A stretch of DNA of 38,574 nucleotides, taken from the NCBI RefSeq assembly GCF_005222955.1, contig NZ_LWUA01000146.1:1-38574 (forward strand), written 5' to 3'. This document shows, in pieces, positions 24,438 to 32,980 of this stretch (position 1 is the stretch's first letter; each line of letters starts with the position of its first letter). This DNA comes from Blastococcus sp. CCUG 61487. Lineage in GTDB: Bacteria; Actinomycetota; Actinomycetes; Mycobacteriales; Geodermatophilaceae. Under the pieces are notes generated by a model. It searched no databases. It was not told the origin of the DNA and saw only the letters and a list, made by a program, of their open reading frames with translations. A program made the translations under genes and the position numbers.

Positions 24438-24817
24438 TGCCCTCGCGCACGGGGCTGCTGCAGATCGGGCAGGTCGCCGAGCGCACCGGGCTGAGCCTGC
24501 GGACGATCAGGTTCTACGAGGAGCACGGCCTGGTCCGTCCGACCTCGCGGACCGGGGGCGGGTTCCGGCTGTACGGCGAGGACGACGTCGCCCGCCTCGA
24601 GGTGATCAAGCGGATGAAGCCGCTGGGCTTCACGCTCGAGGAGATGCAGGAGCTGCTCGCCCTCCTGGCCGACCTCGCTGAGCGTCCGGACGACGAGGTC
24701 CTGGTCGACCGGCTGCGGATGTTCCACGAGGCGGCGACGGTCCGGGTGCACGCACTGCGCGAGCAGCTCGCCGTCGCCGAGGGCTTCGCCGCCGACCTGG
24801 CCGCCCGGCTGGCCTGA
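24437..24817 (+). CDS. MerR-family transcriptional regulator
   Basis: 126 aa. Winged helix at the N-terminus: LLQIGQVAERTGLSLRTIRF, YEEHGLVRP, GGFRLYGEDDVARLEVIKRM; then a coiled-coil dimerisation helix. The short C-terminus has no cysteine pair of metal sensors. Overlaps the sulP stop by 1 base, so it is made together with the permease and probably controls the operon through the palindrome at 22846-22865. Confidence 0.88.
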   Translation: MPSRTGLLQIGQVAERTGLSLRTIRFYEEHGLVRPTSRTGGGFRLYGEDDVARLEVIKRMKPLGFTLEEMQELLALLADLAERPDDEVLVDRLRMFHEAATVRVHALREQLAVAEGFAADLAARLA

Positions 24818-24890
24818 TCTCCACGCCCGATCGGGTGTGACCTCCGGCGTCCGCCGTGCGGCCGAGCCCGGGAGCGGACACGCTGACCGG

Positions 24891-25904
24891 GTGCCGCTGA
24901 CCGCTCCCGGCCTCCCGGACCTGCCGCCCGACCTGGCCGGCCCCGTGGGCGTGCAGCTGGCCAAGCCGGTCCGCGAGATCCCGCCGCCGTCCGCGCTGCC
25001 CGGCGGCTGCCGCTACGAGCCCAAGTGGGACGGGTACCGGCTGGTGATCGTCCGGAGCCGGAGCTCCACGCGGCTGTGGTCCAAGCAGGGTCGCGACCTC
25101 ACCGACCGGTTCCCCGACGTCGCGGCCGCGGCCCTCGCCCAGGTGCCCGCCGGGACGGTGCTGGACGGCGAGGTGGTCATCTGGCACGCCGACCGGCTCG
25201 ACTTCGGCCTCCTGCAGCAGCGCCTGGTCGCCTCGGCCGGCCGGATCGACGCCCAGGTCGCGGCGCACCCGGCCTCCTACGTCGCCTTCGACGTGCTGGC
25301 CCTGGGCGGTGCGGACCTGCGCGACCGGACGTTCGGCCGCCGGCGCGCCGAGCTGGAGACGCTGTCGGCCCGCTGGAAGCCGCCGCTGCAGCTGTCCCCG
25401 AGCACCGCGGACCGGACCGAGGCCCAGCAGTGGTTCGAGGACTTCCGGGCGGCCGGCGTGGAGGGGCTGGTCGCCAAGGGCGCGGGCACGCGGTACGCGC
25501 CCGGCCGCCGCGAGTGGCTGAAGGTGAAGAGCTGGGAGAGCACCGAGGTGGTGGCCGGCGGGGTGATCGGGCCGGTCGACCGGCCGAGTCAGCTGGTCGC
25601 CGGCCGGTACCGCGACGGCGAACTGGTCGTCGTCGGCCGCACCAGCCCGCTGTCGCCCCGGCAGGCGGCGGAGCTCGCCGCCGTCCTCACGCCTGCCGAC
25701 GACGACCACCCGTGGCCCGACCGCATCGGGACCGGCCGGTTCGGCGGCGGCCGGCTGTCGGTCCCGCTGACCCGCGTGCGCCCGGACGTGGTGGTCGAGG
25801 TGAGCGCGGACGCGGCCCTGCAGGCGGGGGTCTTCCGGCACCCGCTGCGCTTCCTCCGGATCCGGCCGGACCTGCGCGTCACCGATCTGCCACCGCTGCC
25901 CTGA
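24891..25904 (+). CDS. ATP-dependent DNA ligase, LigC-like
   Basis: 337 aa. Adenylation motif I is EPKWDGYR with Lys45 as the AMP-accepting residue; motif III is FDVLALGG, motif IV EGLVAKG, motif V WLKVKSW, and an OB-fold follows (~residues 210-337). Size and layout match actinobacterial LigC, a repair ligase acting with Ku/LigD-type or base-excision pathways. GTG start at 24891 chosen because family members begin close to this point; the longer frame from 24837 adds an atypical N-terminus. Stands alone between merR and the cyclase gene. Confidence 0.88.
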   Translation: MPLTAPGLPDLPPDLAGPVGVQLAKPVREIPPPSALPGGCRYEPKWDGYRLVIVRSRSSTRLWSKQGRDLTDRFPDVAAAALAQVPAGTVLDGEVVIWHADRLDFGLLQQRLVASAGRIDAQVAAHPASYVAFDVLALGGADLRDRTFGRRRAELETLSARWKPPLQLSPSTADRTEAQQWFEDFRAAGVEGLVAKGAGTRYAPGRREWLKVKSWESTEVVAGGVIGPVDRPSQLVAGRYRDGELVVVGRTSPLSPRQAAELAAVLTPADDDHPWPDRIGTGRFGGGRLSVPLTRVRPDVVVEVSADAALQAGVFRHPLRFLRIRPDLRVTDLPPLP

Positions 25905-25985
25905 GCGCCACGCCGGTCGGCCCCGGCGATCCCTCGGGAGGGTGACCACCCGCAAGGTCCGGGGCATGGCGGACGATGGGTCATC

Positions 25986-27803
25986 ATGATCATCTCCGGC
26001 GACTCCGCAGCCCGGTCCGCCTGGCGGTACGCCGGGCTCGTCGCGCTCGCGGTGGTCCTCGTGATGGTGATCGACCCCCGGGGCGCCTGGCGGGCGGCCG
26101 CCGAGGCCGCGCTCCTCGGCATCGGCCTCACCGCCGTCCCGGTGGCCATCCGCGTGCACCGGACCGGCGCCGTCGCGGCCTGGTTGGGCCTGGCGAGCTG
26201 CCTGCTGTTCTTCGCGCTCAGCAGCCTCGTCGACATCCCCGTCAAGCTCGGCGGTCCCCCGTTCCTGGGCGTCATCGAGGTCGCGCTCGACGTCGTCGCC
26301 TACGGCTGCCTGGTGGCGGCCGCGGTCGCCCAGCTCGTCGCCGGCCGGCCGCGGCGCGACCTCGAGACCTGGGCCGACGCCATCGGGTTGCTGCTCGGCG
26401 GGGCGCTCGCCGTGGTGGCGTCCGCGGGGACGACCGGCATCGACGAGGCCGGCGCCGGCCTCCCGCTGCTCACCGCCGTCGTGCTGCTCGTCGGCGTGCC
26501 GCTGGCCTTCGCCGGGACCAGCCGCTCGATCAGCGCCCAGGCGCTGCTGGTCGGCGGTCTGTGCATCGTCGTGGGGTTCGGGGTGCAGCTCGCGACCGGC
26601 CTGCCCGACGAGGCCACGATCTTCGACGACGTGACGCTGTTCGCCGTCGCGGCCATCGTGCTGGCCGGCCGGCACCCGTCGGTGAGCCAGATGGGCCAGC
26701 GGGCCGACGCGGCGGACGCCGTCACCGCGGGCCGGGTGGTCGGCATCGGCGCGACCCTCCTGGTCAGCCCGGCCCTCCTGTTCATGCTCGGGATCCACCA
26801 CGGCGGGCAGGGCTACCTGCTCGGCGTCGGGAGCGCGGCGCTCACCGGCCTGGCGCTGTGGCGGGTCTACGGCCTCACCCGGGAACGCGAGCTCACCCGC
26901 GCGGCGCTCGTCGACAGCGAGGCCCGCCTGCAGCTGCTGATGGAGAACGCCGCCGACGTCGTCGCGATCGTCGAGTCGGGCACCGGGACGGTCACGTACA
27001 TGAGTCCCGCCGTCCAGTCCCTGCTCGGCCGCCCGCCCGCGTACTTCATCGGCCGCAACGCCATCGAACTGGCCGATCCGCGGGACCAGGCGCGGCTGCG
27101 CGCGGCGGTGACCGCCGTCGGCCGGGCCGAGGGCACCTCGATCGGCGCCGTGGACGTCGACGTCCGGCTGGAGCACAGCTCCGGCGGCACCCGCTGGGTG
27201 GAGATGCGGCTCAGCGGCCGGGTCGACACGGTCGCGATCAGCGGCTGGGTGGTCAACCTGCGCGAGGTCACCGACCGGAAGCTCTTCGAGGAGGAGCTCC
27301 GCCGCCAGGCGCGGACCGATCCGCTCACCGGGGTGCTCAACCGCTCCGCCTTCTCCGAGCGGCTCGAGGCCGCGACGGCCGCGATCGACCCGGCCGCCCC
27401 GCCCGCGGTGCTCTTCGTCGACCTCGACGACTTCAAGGCCGTCAACGACTCCCTGGGCCACGCGGCCGGCGACGACCTGCTGATCACCGTCGCGGCCCGG
27501 CTCGCCGCCAACGTCCGCACCGACGACGTCGTCGCCCGGCTGGGGGGCGACGAGTTCGCCGTGCTGCTGACCTACGCCTCGGCCGAGCGGCTCCGCGACG
27601 TCGCCGACCGGCTGGTCGCCGGCGTCCGGGAACCCATGTCGCTGAGCGGGACGGTCACCTCTGTGACCGCGAGCATCGGCGGGGCGCTCGGCGCGCCGGA
27701 GGACGACGCGGAGCGGCTGCTGCACCGCGCCGACACCGCGATGTACGAGGCCAAGCGCTCCGGCAAGGACTCCCGGACGCTGCTGGTCAGCCCGGGGCGC
27801 TGA
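25986..27803 (+). CDS. Membrane PAS-GGDEF diguanylate cyclase
   Basis: 605 aa. About eight to ten membrane helices fill residues ~12-310; a PAS domain (~320-440; LQLLMENAADVVAIVESGTG) follows, then GGDEF. The active-site loop is RLGGDEF (GGDEF at 520-524), and the inhibitory I-site RTDD lies at 511-514, exactly the usual distance before it. So it should make cyclic di-GMP from two GTP with product inhibition. No EAL domain. The large membrane part resembles sensory modules of actinobacterial cyclases; the ligand is unknown. An ATG at 25986 lacks a ribosome-binding site. GGGTG-AC-CACCC lies about 35 bp upstream. Confidence 0.9.
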   Translation: MIISGDSAARSAWRYAGLVALAVVLVMVIDPRGAWRAAAEAALLGIGLTAVPVAIRVHRTGAVAAWLGLASCLLFFALSSLVDIPVKLGGPPFLGVIEVALDVVAYGCLVAAAVAQLVAGRPRRDLETWADAIGLLLGGALAVVASAGTTGIDEAGAGLPLLTAVVLLVGVPLAFAGTSRSISAQALLVGGLCIVVGFGVQLATGLPDEATIFDDVTLFAVAAIVLAGRHPSVSQMGQRADAADAVTAGRVVGIGATLLVSPALLFMLGIHHGGQGYLLGVGSAALTGLALWRVYGLTRERELTRAALVDSEARLQLLMENAADVVAIVESGTGTVTYMSPAVQSLLGRPPAYFIGRNAIELADPRDQARLRAAVTAVGRAEGTSIGAVDVDVRLEHSSGGTRWVEMRLSGRVDTVAISGWVVNLREVTDRKLFEEELRRQARTDPLTGVLNRSAFSERLEAATAAIDPAAPPAVLFVDLDDFKAVNDSLGHAAGDDLLITVAARLAANVRTDDVVARLGGDEFAVLLTYASAERLRDVADRLVAGVREPMSLSGTVTSVTASIGGALGAPEDDAERLLHRADTAMYEAKRSGKDSRTLLVSPGR

Positions 27804-27816
27804 TCCCGGCGGGACG

Positions 27817-28824
27817 TCAGCCCACGCGGGTGCTGAGCCGCACCGTCAGCCCGCCGTTCCCCGCCATCAGGTCGACGTGGTCGAACAGCTTGCGGGCCAA
27901 CCACAGGCCCATGCCCCCGCGGGCCAGGTCGGGGCCGTGCGCGGGCTGGAAGCCGGCCACGGGGTCGGTGTACCCGGAGCCGTGGTCGCCGATCTCGCAG
28001 ACCAGGTGGCCGGTGCCGACCCACAGCCGCGCGGACACCGGCGGACGCCCGTGGCGGAACGCGTTGGCCGCGACCTCGCTGACCGCGAGGTGGAGGTCGT
28101 CGGCCAGGTCGCGGTCGGGCACGTGCGCGGCGAGCGCGGCCCCCAGCCGGTGGCGCAGGTCGGCCAGGCTGACGGCGTCGGCGACGGCGAGCACGGGTGC
28201 GCCGTCCTCGAACGGCTCCCGGGGCACCGGCAGCAGGCGCAGGAACTCCGCCGGGTCGCCGAACCCGGGGCTGGGCTGCCGTCGTCCGCCGACGACGACC
28301 TCCGGATGGGTGGCCGCGGCGTTGTCCACGACCTCCGGCGGCAGCACCCGGGTGTCGTAGAGGCACAGGGCGGCGAGCGGTTGATCGGCCAGCAGGATGT
28401 TGGCGGCCGCCTCGTAGCGCTCGCCCTCGCGCCAGTCGCAGGGGCGGGACCCGAACTGGACCTGCCCCACGACGCGCGCCCAGCCGCTGCTGCTGCTGCG
28501 CGCCCGGTCCAGCAGCCGCCGGGTGACGGTGAGCGCGTCGGGCGCCCGGGTGTCGAGCAGGGCGATGCGGGGATGGTCCTCGACCGCACCGGCACGGGCA
28601 CCCAGACCGGAGCGGATGAGCGCGGCGGCCTCGGGCGGGCAGGCGAGCACCGTCAGGTCGCCCGCGGCGAGGCCCGCCTCCAGGAAGGGCAGGGCCGCGG
28701 CCAGGAGCTCCTCGTCGGAGCCGACCACCGCGGCGGCGTGCGGGCGGACGGGCGAGACGGTGCCGTGCGAGCGGGGCGCAGGCACGACGGACCGCGCCCT
28801 GCTCTCCTGCGCCGCTCGTTCCAC
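27817..28824 (-). CDS. MEDS-domain protein with C-terminal anti-sigma-type histidine-kinase-like ATPase
   Basis: 335 aa. Residues ~30-190 resemble the MEDS (methanogen/methylotroph DcmR sensory) domain: LPFLEAGLAAGDLTVLACPP, then YEAAANILLADQPLAALCLYD. Residues ~220-335 are an RsbW-like ATPase: LHLAVSEVAANAFRHGRPPV (N-box) and ARGGMGLWLARKLFDHVDLM (G-box). Such fusions act as serine-kinase anti-sigma or partner-switch regulators, with the MEDS domain as ligand or redox sensor. Convergent with the diguanylate cyclase gene, 13 bp apart. GTG 28824 has GAGGCGAG upstream; GTG 28785 is an alternative. Confidence 0.78.
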   Translation of the reverse strand: MERAAQESRARSVVPAPRSHGTVSPVRPHAAAVVGSDEELLAAALPFLEAGLAAGDLTVLACPPEAAALIRSGLGARAGAVEDHPRIALLDTRAPDALTVTRRLLDRARSSSSGWARVVGQVQFGSRPCDWREGERYEAAANILLADQPLAALCLYDTRVLPPEVVDNAAATHPEVVVGGRRQPSPGFGDPAEFLRLLPVPREPFEDGAPVLAVADAVSLADLRHRLGAALAAHVPDRDLADDLHLAVSEVAANAFRHGRPPVSARLWVGTGHLVCEIGDHGSGYTDPVAGFQPAHGPDLARGGMGLWLARKLFDHVDLMAGNGGLTVRLSTRVG

Positions 28825-29026
28825 GTGCTCGCCTCGTTCCGGCCGGGATGTCTCCCAGCGCCGTCGTCGTGTCCCGCGGAGCCCCCGTTGGTCACCGGCG
28901 TCCGCGACCAGCTGTGCCGGGCTTCCGGACCACTCGGTCTCTTCCGGGCGCCCGCGCGAGTCTGGCCATCCGGGCGGCGGAGCCGATGGCGGTAGTCGGA
29001 CCTGCCACGACCGCCGGTCCTCGGGC

Positions 29027-29042
29027 CGCCCGGTAGGGCGGT
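29027..29042 (-). terminator. Hairpin after the methyltransferase gene
   Basis: CCGCCC, tetraloop, GGGCGG: a 6-bp GC stem beginning 9 bp past the methyltransferase stop. The rest of 28825-29050 shows no gene. Confidence 0.45.
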
Positions 29043-29050
29043 TCGCCGGC

Positions 29051-30178
29051 TCAGCCTCGGCGGGTGGAGCAGGTGACGGTGAACCTGCGGTCCTGCCCGG
29101 CGAGGCGCGTCGGACCGACGAGCCGGTTCAGCCCGGAGCGATAGCGCAGCGGCGAGTTGTAGACGGTCCAGAGCTCGCCGCCCGGGCGCAGCACGCGCGC
29201 CGCGGCGGCGAACAGCCCGTCCGCGGCGGTCGTGACGACGGCGGCGCCGAGGTGGAACGGCGGGTTGCAGACCACCAGGTCGACGCTCGCGTCGGGAACC
29301 GTCTCGGCGGCGTCGTCCCGCACGACGTCGATCCGCGCGTCGAGCCGGTTGACGACGGCCGTCGCTCCGGCCGACGCGACGGCGGCGGCCGACTGGTCGA
29401 CGGCGGTGACGCGCAGCCCGGGCCGTGCTGACGCCAGCGCCGCGGCCAGCACCCCCGTGCCGCAGCCCAGGTCCAGCGCGGTCACCGCGTCCGGCGCCAT
29501 CTCGCCGAGCGCTCGGAGCAGCGCGCGGGTGCCGAGGTCGACCTTCGTGCCGGCGAACGCCGCGCCGTGCGCGCAGACCGTCAGCCCGAGGTCGGAGTGC
29601 TCCTGGCAGCGGGGGAAGGACGACGGCCCCGGGCGTGGACCGCGGGCGACGAGCACCCTCGACTTCTGGCGCGCCAGGGTGGCCGACACGTCGGTGAACG
29701 AGTCGCGGAGGACGTCGTTCATGGCGTGCGTCATGTGCTTCACCCGGCCGCCGACGAAGACCGAGACGTCGGGAGCCGCGGCCGCCGCGACCACCTCGGC
29801 GATCTCGCGCAACGCGTCCAAGGCCTTGGGGGCCTTCACCAGCACGACCCGGGCGCCCGCCGCCACCTCCGCGAGCGGCAGCGACCGGTAGCTGCCGGCC
29901 AGGTCCGTGCGCTCGGCGTTGCGGGCCAGCGCCCGCTCCCCCACCAGCAGGTCCTGCGCCACCCGCACGTCGCGGGCGCCGTGCAGGGCGGTCGCCCCCA
30001 GGGTCAGCGCCCCGTACGAGTCGTCGACGACGGCGACCTCGCCCGGCCCGCAGAGCGCGAGAGCGGCCGCCGCCTCGTCCAGCAGCAGCCGGTCGGTGGC
30101 GTCGACCGCCACCAGCTCCGGCGCCTCGACGTCGGGATCCCGGCGGAGCCGGTCGAAGAGGTCGGCCGGTGAGCTCAC
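29051..30178 (-). CDS. RsmC/RlmG-like class I SAM-dependent methyltransferase
   Basis: 375 aa, like the two-domain RsmC/RlmG rRNA guanine-N2 methyltransferases. The N-terminal ~180 residues are a degenerate methyltransferase-like domain (VVLVKAPKALDAL, KHMTHAMNDVL); the C-terminal domain has the SAM-binding ALDLGCGTGVLAAALA (~residues 232-247), an acidic end of strand 2 (VTAVDQS) and the catalytic VVCNPPFH of N-methyltransferases. Probable target is a guanine in 16S or 23S rRNA, which cannot be told apart here. GTG start overlaps the dehalogenase stop (30178-30175), so the two genes are cotranscribed. Confidence 0.85.
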   Translation of the reverse strand: MSSPADLFDRLRRDPDVEAPELVAVDATDRLLLDEAAAALALCGPGEVAVVDDSYGALTLGATALHGARDVRVAQDLLVGERALARNAERTDLAGSYRSLPLAEVAAGARVVLVKAPKALDALREIAEVVAAAAAPDVSVFVGGRVKHMTHAMNDVLRDSFTDVSATLARQKSRVLVARGPRPGPSSFPRCQEHSDLGLTVCAHGAAFAGTKVDLGTRALLRALGEMAPDAVTALDLGCGTGVLAAALASARPGLRVTAVDQSAAAVASAGATAVVNRLDARIDVVRDDAAETVPDASVDLVVCNPPFHLGAAVVTTAADGLFAAAARVLRPGGELWTVYNSPLRYRSGLNRLVGPTRLAGQDRRFTVTCSTRRG

Positions 30179-31089
30179 CTCGGCGTGCTCGCGACGAGAT
30201 CCGCGACCACGCGAGCCAGCTCCGGGCCGACGTCCTCCTGGAGGAAGTGCCCCCCGCCGGCCAGCGTGGTGTGCGGCATCCTCTGCGCGCCGGGGACGAG
30301 CTTCTGGAACACCCGCTCGCCGCCGCGGGTGATCGGGTCGCCGTCGGAGAAGGCGGTGAGGAACGGCTTCTCCCAGCCGGCGAGCACCTCCCAGGCCGCG
30401 CGGTTCGCCGCGACGGCCGGATCGTCGGGCTCGGCCGGGACGAGGGCGGGCATCACCCGCGGCCCGGCGGTGTAGCTGTCGTCGGGGAAGGGCGCGTCGT
30501 AGGCGGCCACCACCTCCGGCGGGAGCTGCGTGGCGCTGCCGTTGCTCACGACCCGGCCGATCTGGAAGTCGGGCGACTCCTGGGAGAACCTCCGCCAGGC
30601 GAGGAACGCGTCGGTGACCGGCCGGTCGCCCGTGGGCAGCCCGCCGTTGGCGATGACCACGCGGGCGAAGCGCTCGGGGTGCTCCGCGACCAGCCGCAGG
30701 CCGATCAGCGCGCCCCAGTCCTGGCCCACGAACGTGACGTCGCGGAGGTCCAGCTCGTGCAGCAGCGCCTGGCGCATCCAGCCGACGTGGCGGGCGTAGC
30801 TGTGGTCGGACCGCTGCGCCGGCTTGTCGGAGCGGCCGAAGCCGACCAGGTCGGGGACGACGACGCGCAGCCCGGCGTCGACGAGCACCGGGATCATGTG
30901 CCGGTAGAGGAACGACCAGGACGGCTCGCCGTGCAGCAGGAGCACCGTCTCGCCGTCGGCCGGGCCCTCGTCGAGGTAGGCCACCCGCAGACGGCCGCCG
31001 TCGCCGTCGTCGACCTCGACGTACCGCGGCGTCCAGGGGAAGTCGGGCAGGTCGGCGAAGCGCTCGTCGGGCGTCCGGAGGATCTCCAT
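30175..31089 (-). CDS. dhlA-like: Haloalkane dehalogenase (alpha/beta-hydrolase, HLD-I/DhlA-like)
   Basis: 304 aa. The nucleophile elbow is GQDWG with Asp124 and the halide-binding Trp125 straight after it; HGEPSWSFLYRHM (oxyanion region) at 53-65; acid in FSDGDPI (Asp249 or 251); His281 in GGGHFLQED. Trp165 may be the second halide-binding Trp. These features fit hydrolysis of carbon-halogen bonds to alcohol and halide. The Asp nucleophile separates it from esterases, though epoxide hydrolases share part of the pattern. AAGGTG lies 7 nt before the ATG. It is translated together with a ribosomal methyltransferase, a pairing with no obvious shared pathway. Confidence 0.85.
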   Translation of the reverse strand: MEILRTPDERFADLPDFPWTPRYVEVDDGDGGRLRVAYLDEGPADGETVLLLHGEPSWSFLYRHMIPVLVDAGLRVVVPDLVGFGRSDKPAQRSDHSYARHVGWMRQALLHELDLRDVTFVGQDWGALIGLRLVAEHPERFARVVIANGGLPTGDRPVTDAFLAWRRFSQESPDFQIGRVVSNGSATQLPPEVVAAYDAPFPDDSYTAGPRVMPALVPAEPDDPAVAANRAAWEVLAGWEKPFLTAFSDGDPITRGGERVFQKLVPGAQRMPHTTLAGGGHFLQEDVGPELARVVADLVASTPR

Positions 31090-31177
31090 GCGTGCACCTT
31101 GCCAGTCACCGGAGCTTCCCATGCCTGGGTCGGACCCCGTCCGAGGGCGCGGGGGGCTGCCGGGGCATGATCCGGGG

Positions 31178-32191
31178 GTGACCATCACCGCACGTGAGTG
31201 GCAGCTGGCGGCGCGACCGCACGGCGAGCCGAAGCCCGAGGACTTCCGCCTGGTCGAGGTGGAGCACCCCGACCCGACCGACGGCCAGGTCGTCGTCCGG
31301 ATGCTGGCGATGTCCGTCGACCCGTACATGCGCGGCCGGATGAACGCGGGCAAGTCCTACGCCGCCGCCTGGGAGGTCGGCGAGACGATGCAGGGCGGAG
31401 CGATCGGCCGCGTCGTCGAGTCCCGCTCCCCCGACGTCGCCGAGGGCGCGCTGGTCTCCACCAACGCCGCCTGGCGGGACGTCGCCGTCCTCGACGCCCG
31501 CGCGGTGCAGGTGCTGCCCGACCTCCCCGGCATCCCGCCCAGCTACCACCTCGGCGTGCTCGGGATGCCCGGGATGACGGCGTACGTGGGCCTGTTCCGG
31601 CTGGCGGAGTTCAAGGCCGGCGACGTCGTCTTCGTCTCCGGTGCCGCCGGTGCCGTCGGCAGCATCGTCGGGCAGCTCGCCCGGCTGAACGGCGCCTCGG
31701 CCGTCATCGGCAGCGCCGGGAGCCCCGAGAAGGTGCGCTGGCTGCTCGACGACCTCGGCTTCACCGCGGCCTTCGACTACCACGACGGCCCGGTCGCGAA
31801 GCTGCTCGCCCAGGCCGCCCCGGACGGCATCGACGTCTACTTCGACAACGTCGGCGGCGAGCACCTCGAGGCCGCGATCGGCGCCTTCAACGAGTTCGGC
31901 CGGGCCGCGCTGTGCGGCGCCATCTCCCAGTACAACGCCACCGAGCCGGCGCCCGGCCCGCGCAACATGGGGCTGATGGTCGGCCGGAAGCTGAGCCTGC
32001 GCGGCTTCATCGTCAGCGACCACAACGACCTGCGCGACGAGTTCGTCGAGAAGGTGACGCCGCTGGTGACCTCCGGGCAGCTGGTGGTCCGCGAGACCGT
32101 GCGCGAGGGGCTCGACGACGCGGTGAACGCGTTCCTCGACCTCCTGCGCGGCGGCAACACCGGGAAGATGATCGTCAAGCTGGCCGACTGA
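31178..32191 (+). CDS. NADP-dependent oxidoreductase, zinc-independent MDR (prostaglandin reductase/CurA-like)
   Basis: 337 aa. Medium-chain reductase of the leukotriene-B4-dehydrogenase group, reducing C=C bonds of enones with NADPH. Marks: LAMSVDPYMRGRM (N-terminal substrate domain), GMPGMTAYVGLF, the Rossmann motif GAAGAVGSIVGQLA (~residues 151-164), SAGSPEKVRWL, YFDNVGGEHLEAAI and QYNATEPAPGPRNM. Zinc ligands are absent. GTG start at 31178 has CATGAT 6 nt upstream and no ribosome-binding site, so it may be leaderless. Divergent from the dehalogenase gene. Confidence 0.9.
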   Translation: MTITAREWQLAARPHGEPKPEDFRLVEVEHPDPTDGQVVVRMLAMSVDPYMRGRMNAGKSYAAAWEVGETMQGGAIGRVVESRSPDVAEGALVSTNAAWRDVAVLDARAVQVLPDLPGIPPSYHLGVLGMPGMTAYVGLFRLAEFKAGDVVFVSGAAGAVGSIVGQLARLNGASAVIGSAGSPEKVRWLLDDLGFTAAFDYHDGPVAKLLAQAAPDGIDVYFDNVGGEHLEAAIGAFNEFGRAALCGAISQYNATEPAPGPRNMGLMVGRKLSLRGFIVSDHNDLRDEFVEKVTPLVTSGQLVVRETVREGLDDAVNAFLDLLRGGNTGKMIVKLAD

Positions 32192-32230
32192 CCCGGCCGG
32201 CTCCGGGGGCCGGCTCTGCGGGCCGATTCC

Positions 32231-32264
32231 GGACGTTGGCGGCGAGATCACGCCGGCAACGTCC
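32231..32264. terminator. Bidirectional terminator between convergent oxidoreductase and VOC genes
   Basis: GGACGTTGGCGGCG, 6-nt loop, CGCCGGCAACGTCC: a 14-bp stem with one mismatch, midway between the two convergent stops. No T-run on either side. Confidence 0.65.
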
Positions 32265-32313
32265 CGAAGTCCCCGGCACGGTGAGAGATGCCGCCCGGCC
32301 CGTGGCCCGCGCC

Positions 32314-32826
32314 TCAGACGGGGACCGACACCCCGACGCCGCCGCGGGTCTCCGCGCCGTAGCGCTCGATCTCCCGGGCCAGGTCCAGCGGCCGGGTGGT
32401 GGCGCCCTGCGCGCGGACGTCGTCGGTGATGAGGTCGGCCGGCAGCAGCCAGGACACCTCGAACTCGATCCCGTCCGGATCCTTGGCGTACAGGGCCTTG
32501 GTGGTGGCGTGGTCGGACTCCCCGACCAGCGCGCCGGCCCGCTGCAGGGCGCCCCGGATGCGGGCGAGCTCGGCGAGCGTGTCCACCTCCCACGCGAGGT
32601 GGTAGAGGCCGACGGTGCCCTGGCCGGCGGCCGAGGGGCCGGCGTCGGCGCCGACGGCGAACAGCCCGAGGTCGTGGTCGTTGGTGGACCCCTCGGCCTG
32701 GAGGAAGACCGCGCGGCCGGGGATCTCGACCTGGACCCGGAAGCCGAGGACATCGCGGTAGAAGGCGAGGCTGCGCTCGACGTCGCGGATGTAGAGGACG
32801 GCGTGGTTGAGGCGCTGAACCGGCAT
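32314..32826 (-). CDS. VOC-superfamily (glyoxalase/ring-cleavage dioxygenase fold) protein
   Basis: 170 aa with two beta-alpha-beta-beta-beta modules. Likely metal ligands: His8 (LNHAVLYIRD), His in YHLAWEVD (~84) and Glu in GIEFEVSW (~135), the set of extradiol-dioxygenase and glyoxalase-like enzymes. The typical ending KDPDGIEFEV is present. Substrate unknown. Upstream is an AT-rich MarR-like box (32872-32889) next to a transporter remnant, suggesting control by an aromatic- or stress-responsive regulator not in the window. Confidence 0.82.
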   Translation of the reverse strand: MPVQRLNHAVLYIRDVERSLAFYRDVLGFRVQVEIPGRAVFLQAEGSTNDHDLGLFAVGADAGPSAAGQGTVGLYHLAWEVDTLAELARIRGALQRAGALVGESDHATTKALYAKDPDGIEFEVSWLLPADLITDDVRAQGATTRPLDLAREIERYGAETRGGVGVSVPV

Positions 32827-32871
32827 GACGGGGCTCCTGACGGGCGGCGGTGGGATCTGCCTCCGACAACT

Positions 32872-32889
32872 TAGTTGAAGGATCAAGTA
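32872..32889. promoter_or_regulatory. MarR-like operator upstream of the VOC gene
   Basis: TAGTTGAAGGATCAAGTA: arms TAnTTGA and TCAAnTA, matching at 12 of 14 positions. The patch is far more AT-rich than its surroundings. A TAnnnT hexamer (TAAGTT, minus 32873-32868) overlaps it and may be the VOC -10. No MarR gene lies in the window. Confidence 0.5.
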
Positions 32890-32895
32890 TTCCCC

Positions 32896-32979
32896 GTCGG
32901 ATCGGCCGTCGTCGGCAGCGTCATCGCCGCGCTGATCGTCGGCCTCAACGCCCACCTGCTCCTCGGCGTCGTCCTCTGA
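32896..32979 (+). pseudogene. C-terminal remnant of a membrane transporter (Nramp/MntH-like last helix)
   Basis: A frame closed by TGA at 32979 encodes VGSAVVGSVIAALIVGLNAHL plus a short hydrophobic tail, which looks like the final membrane helix of an Nramp-type metal transporter (AALIIGLNxxLL pattern). Upstream the frame meets a stop at 32872 inside the MarR-like box, so only ~28 codons remain. Probably the tail of a deleted gene. Identity rests on one helix and is tentative. Confidence 0.35.
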
Positions 32980-32980
32980 C

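Noticed and set aside
24630-27725. 1031-aa open frame on the minus strand
   Set aside because: Antisense shadow of MerR, LigC and the diguanylate cyclase, all with clear family motifs on the plus strand.
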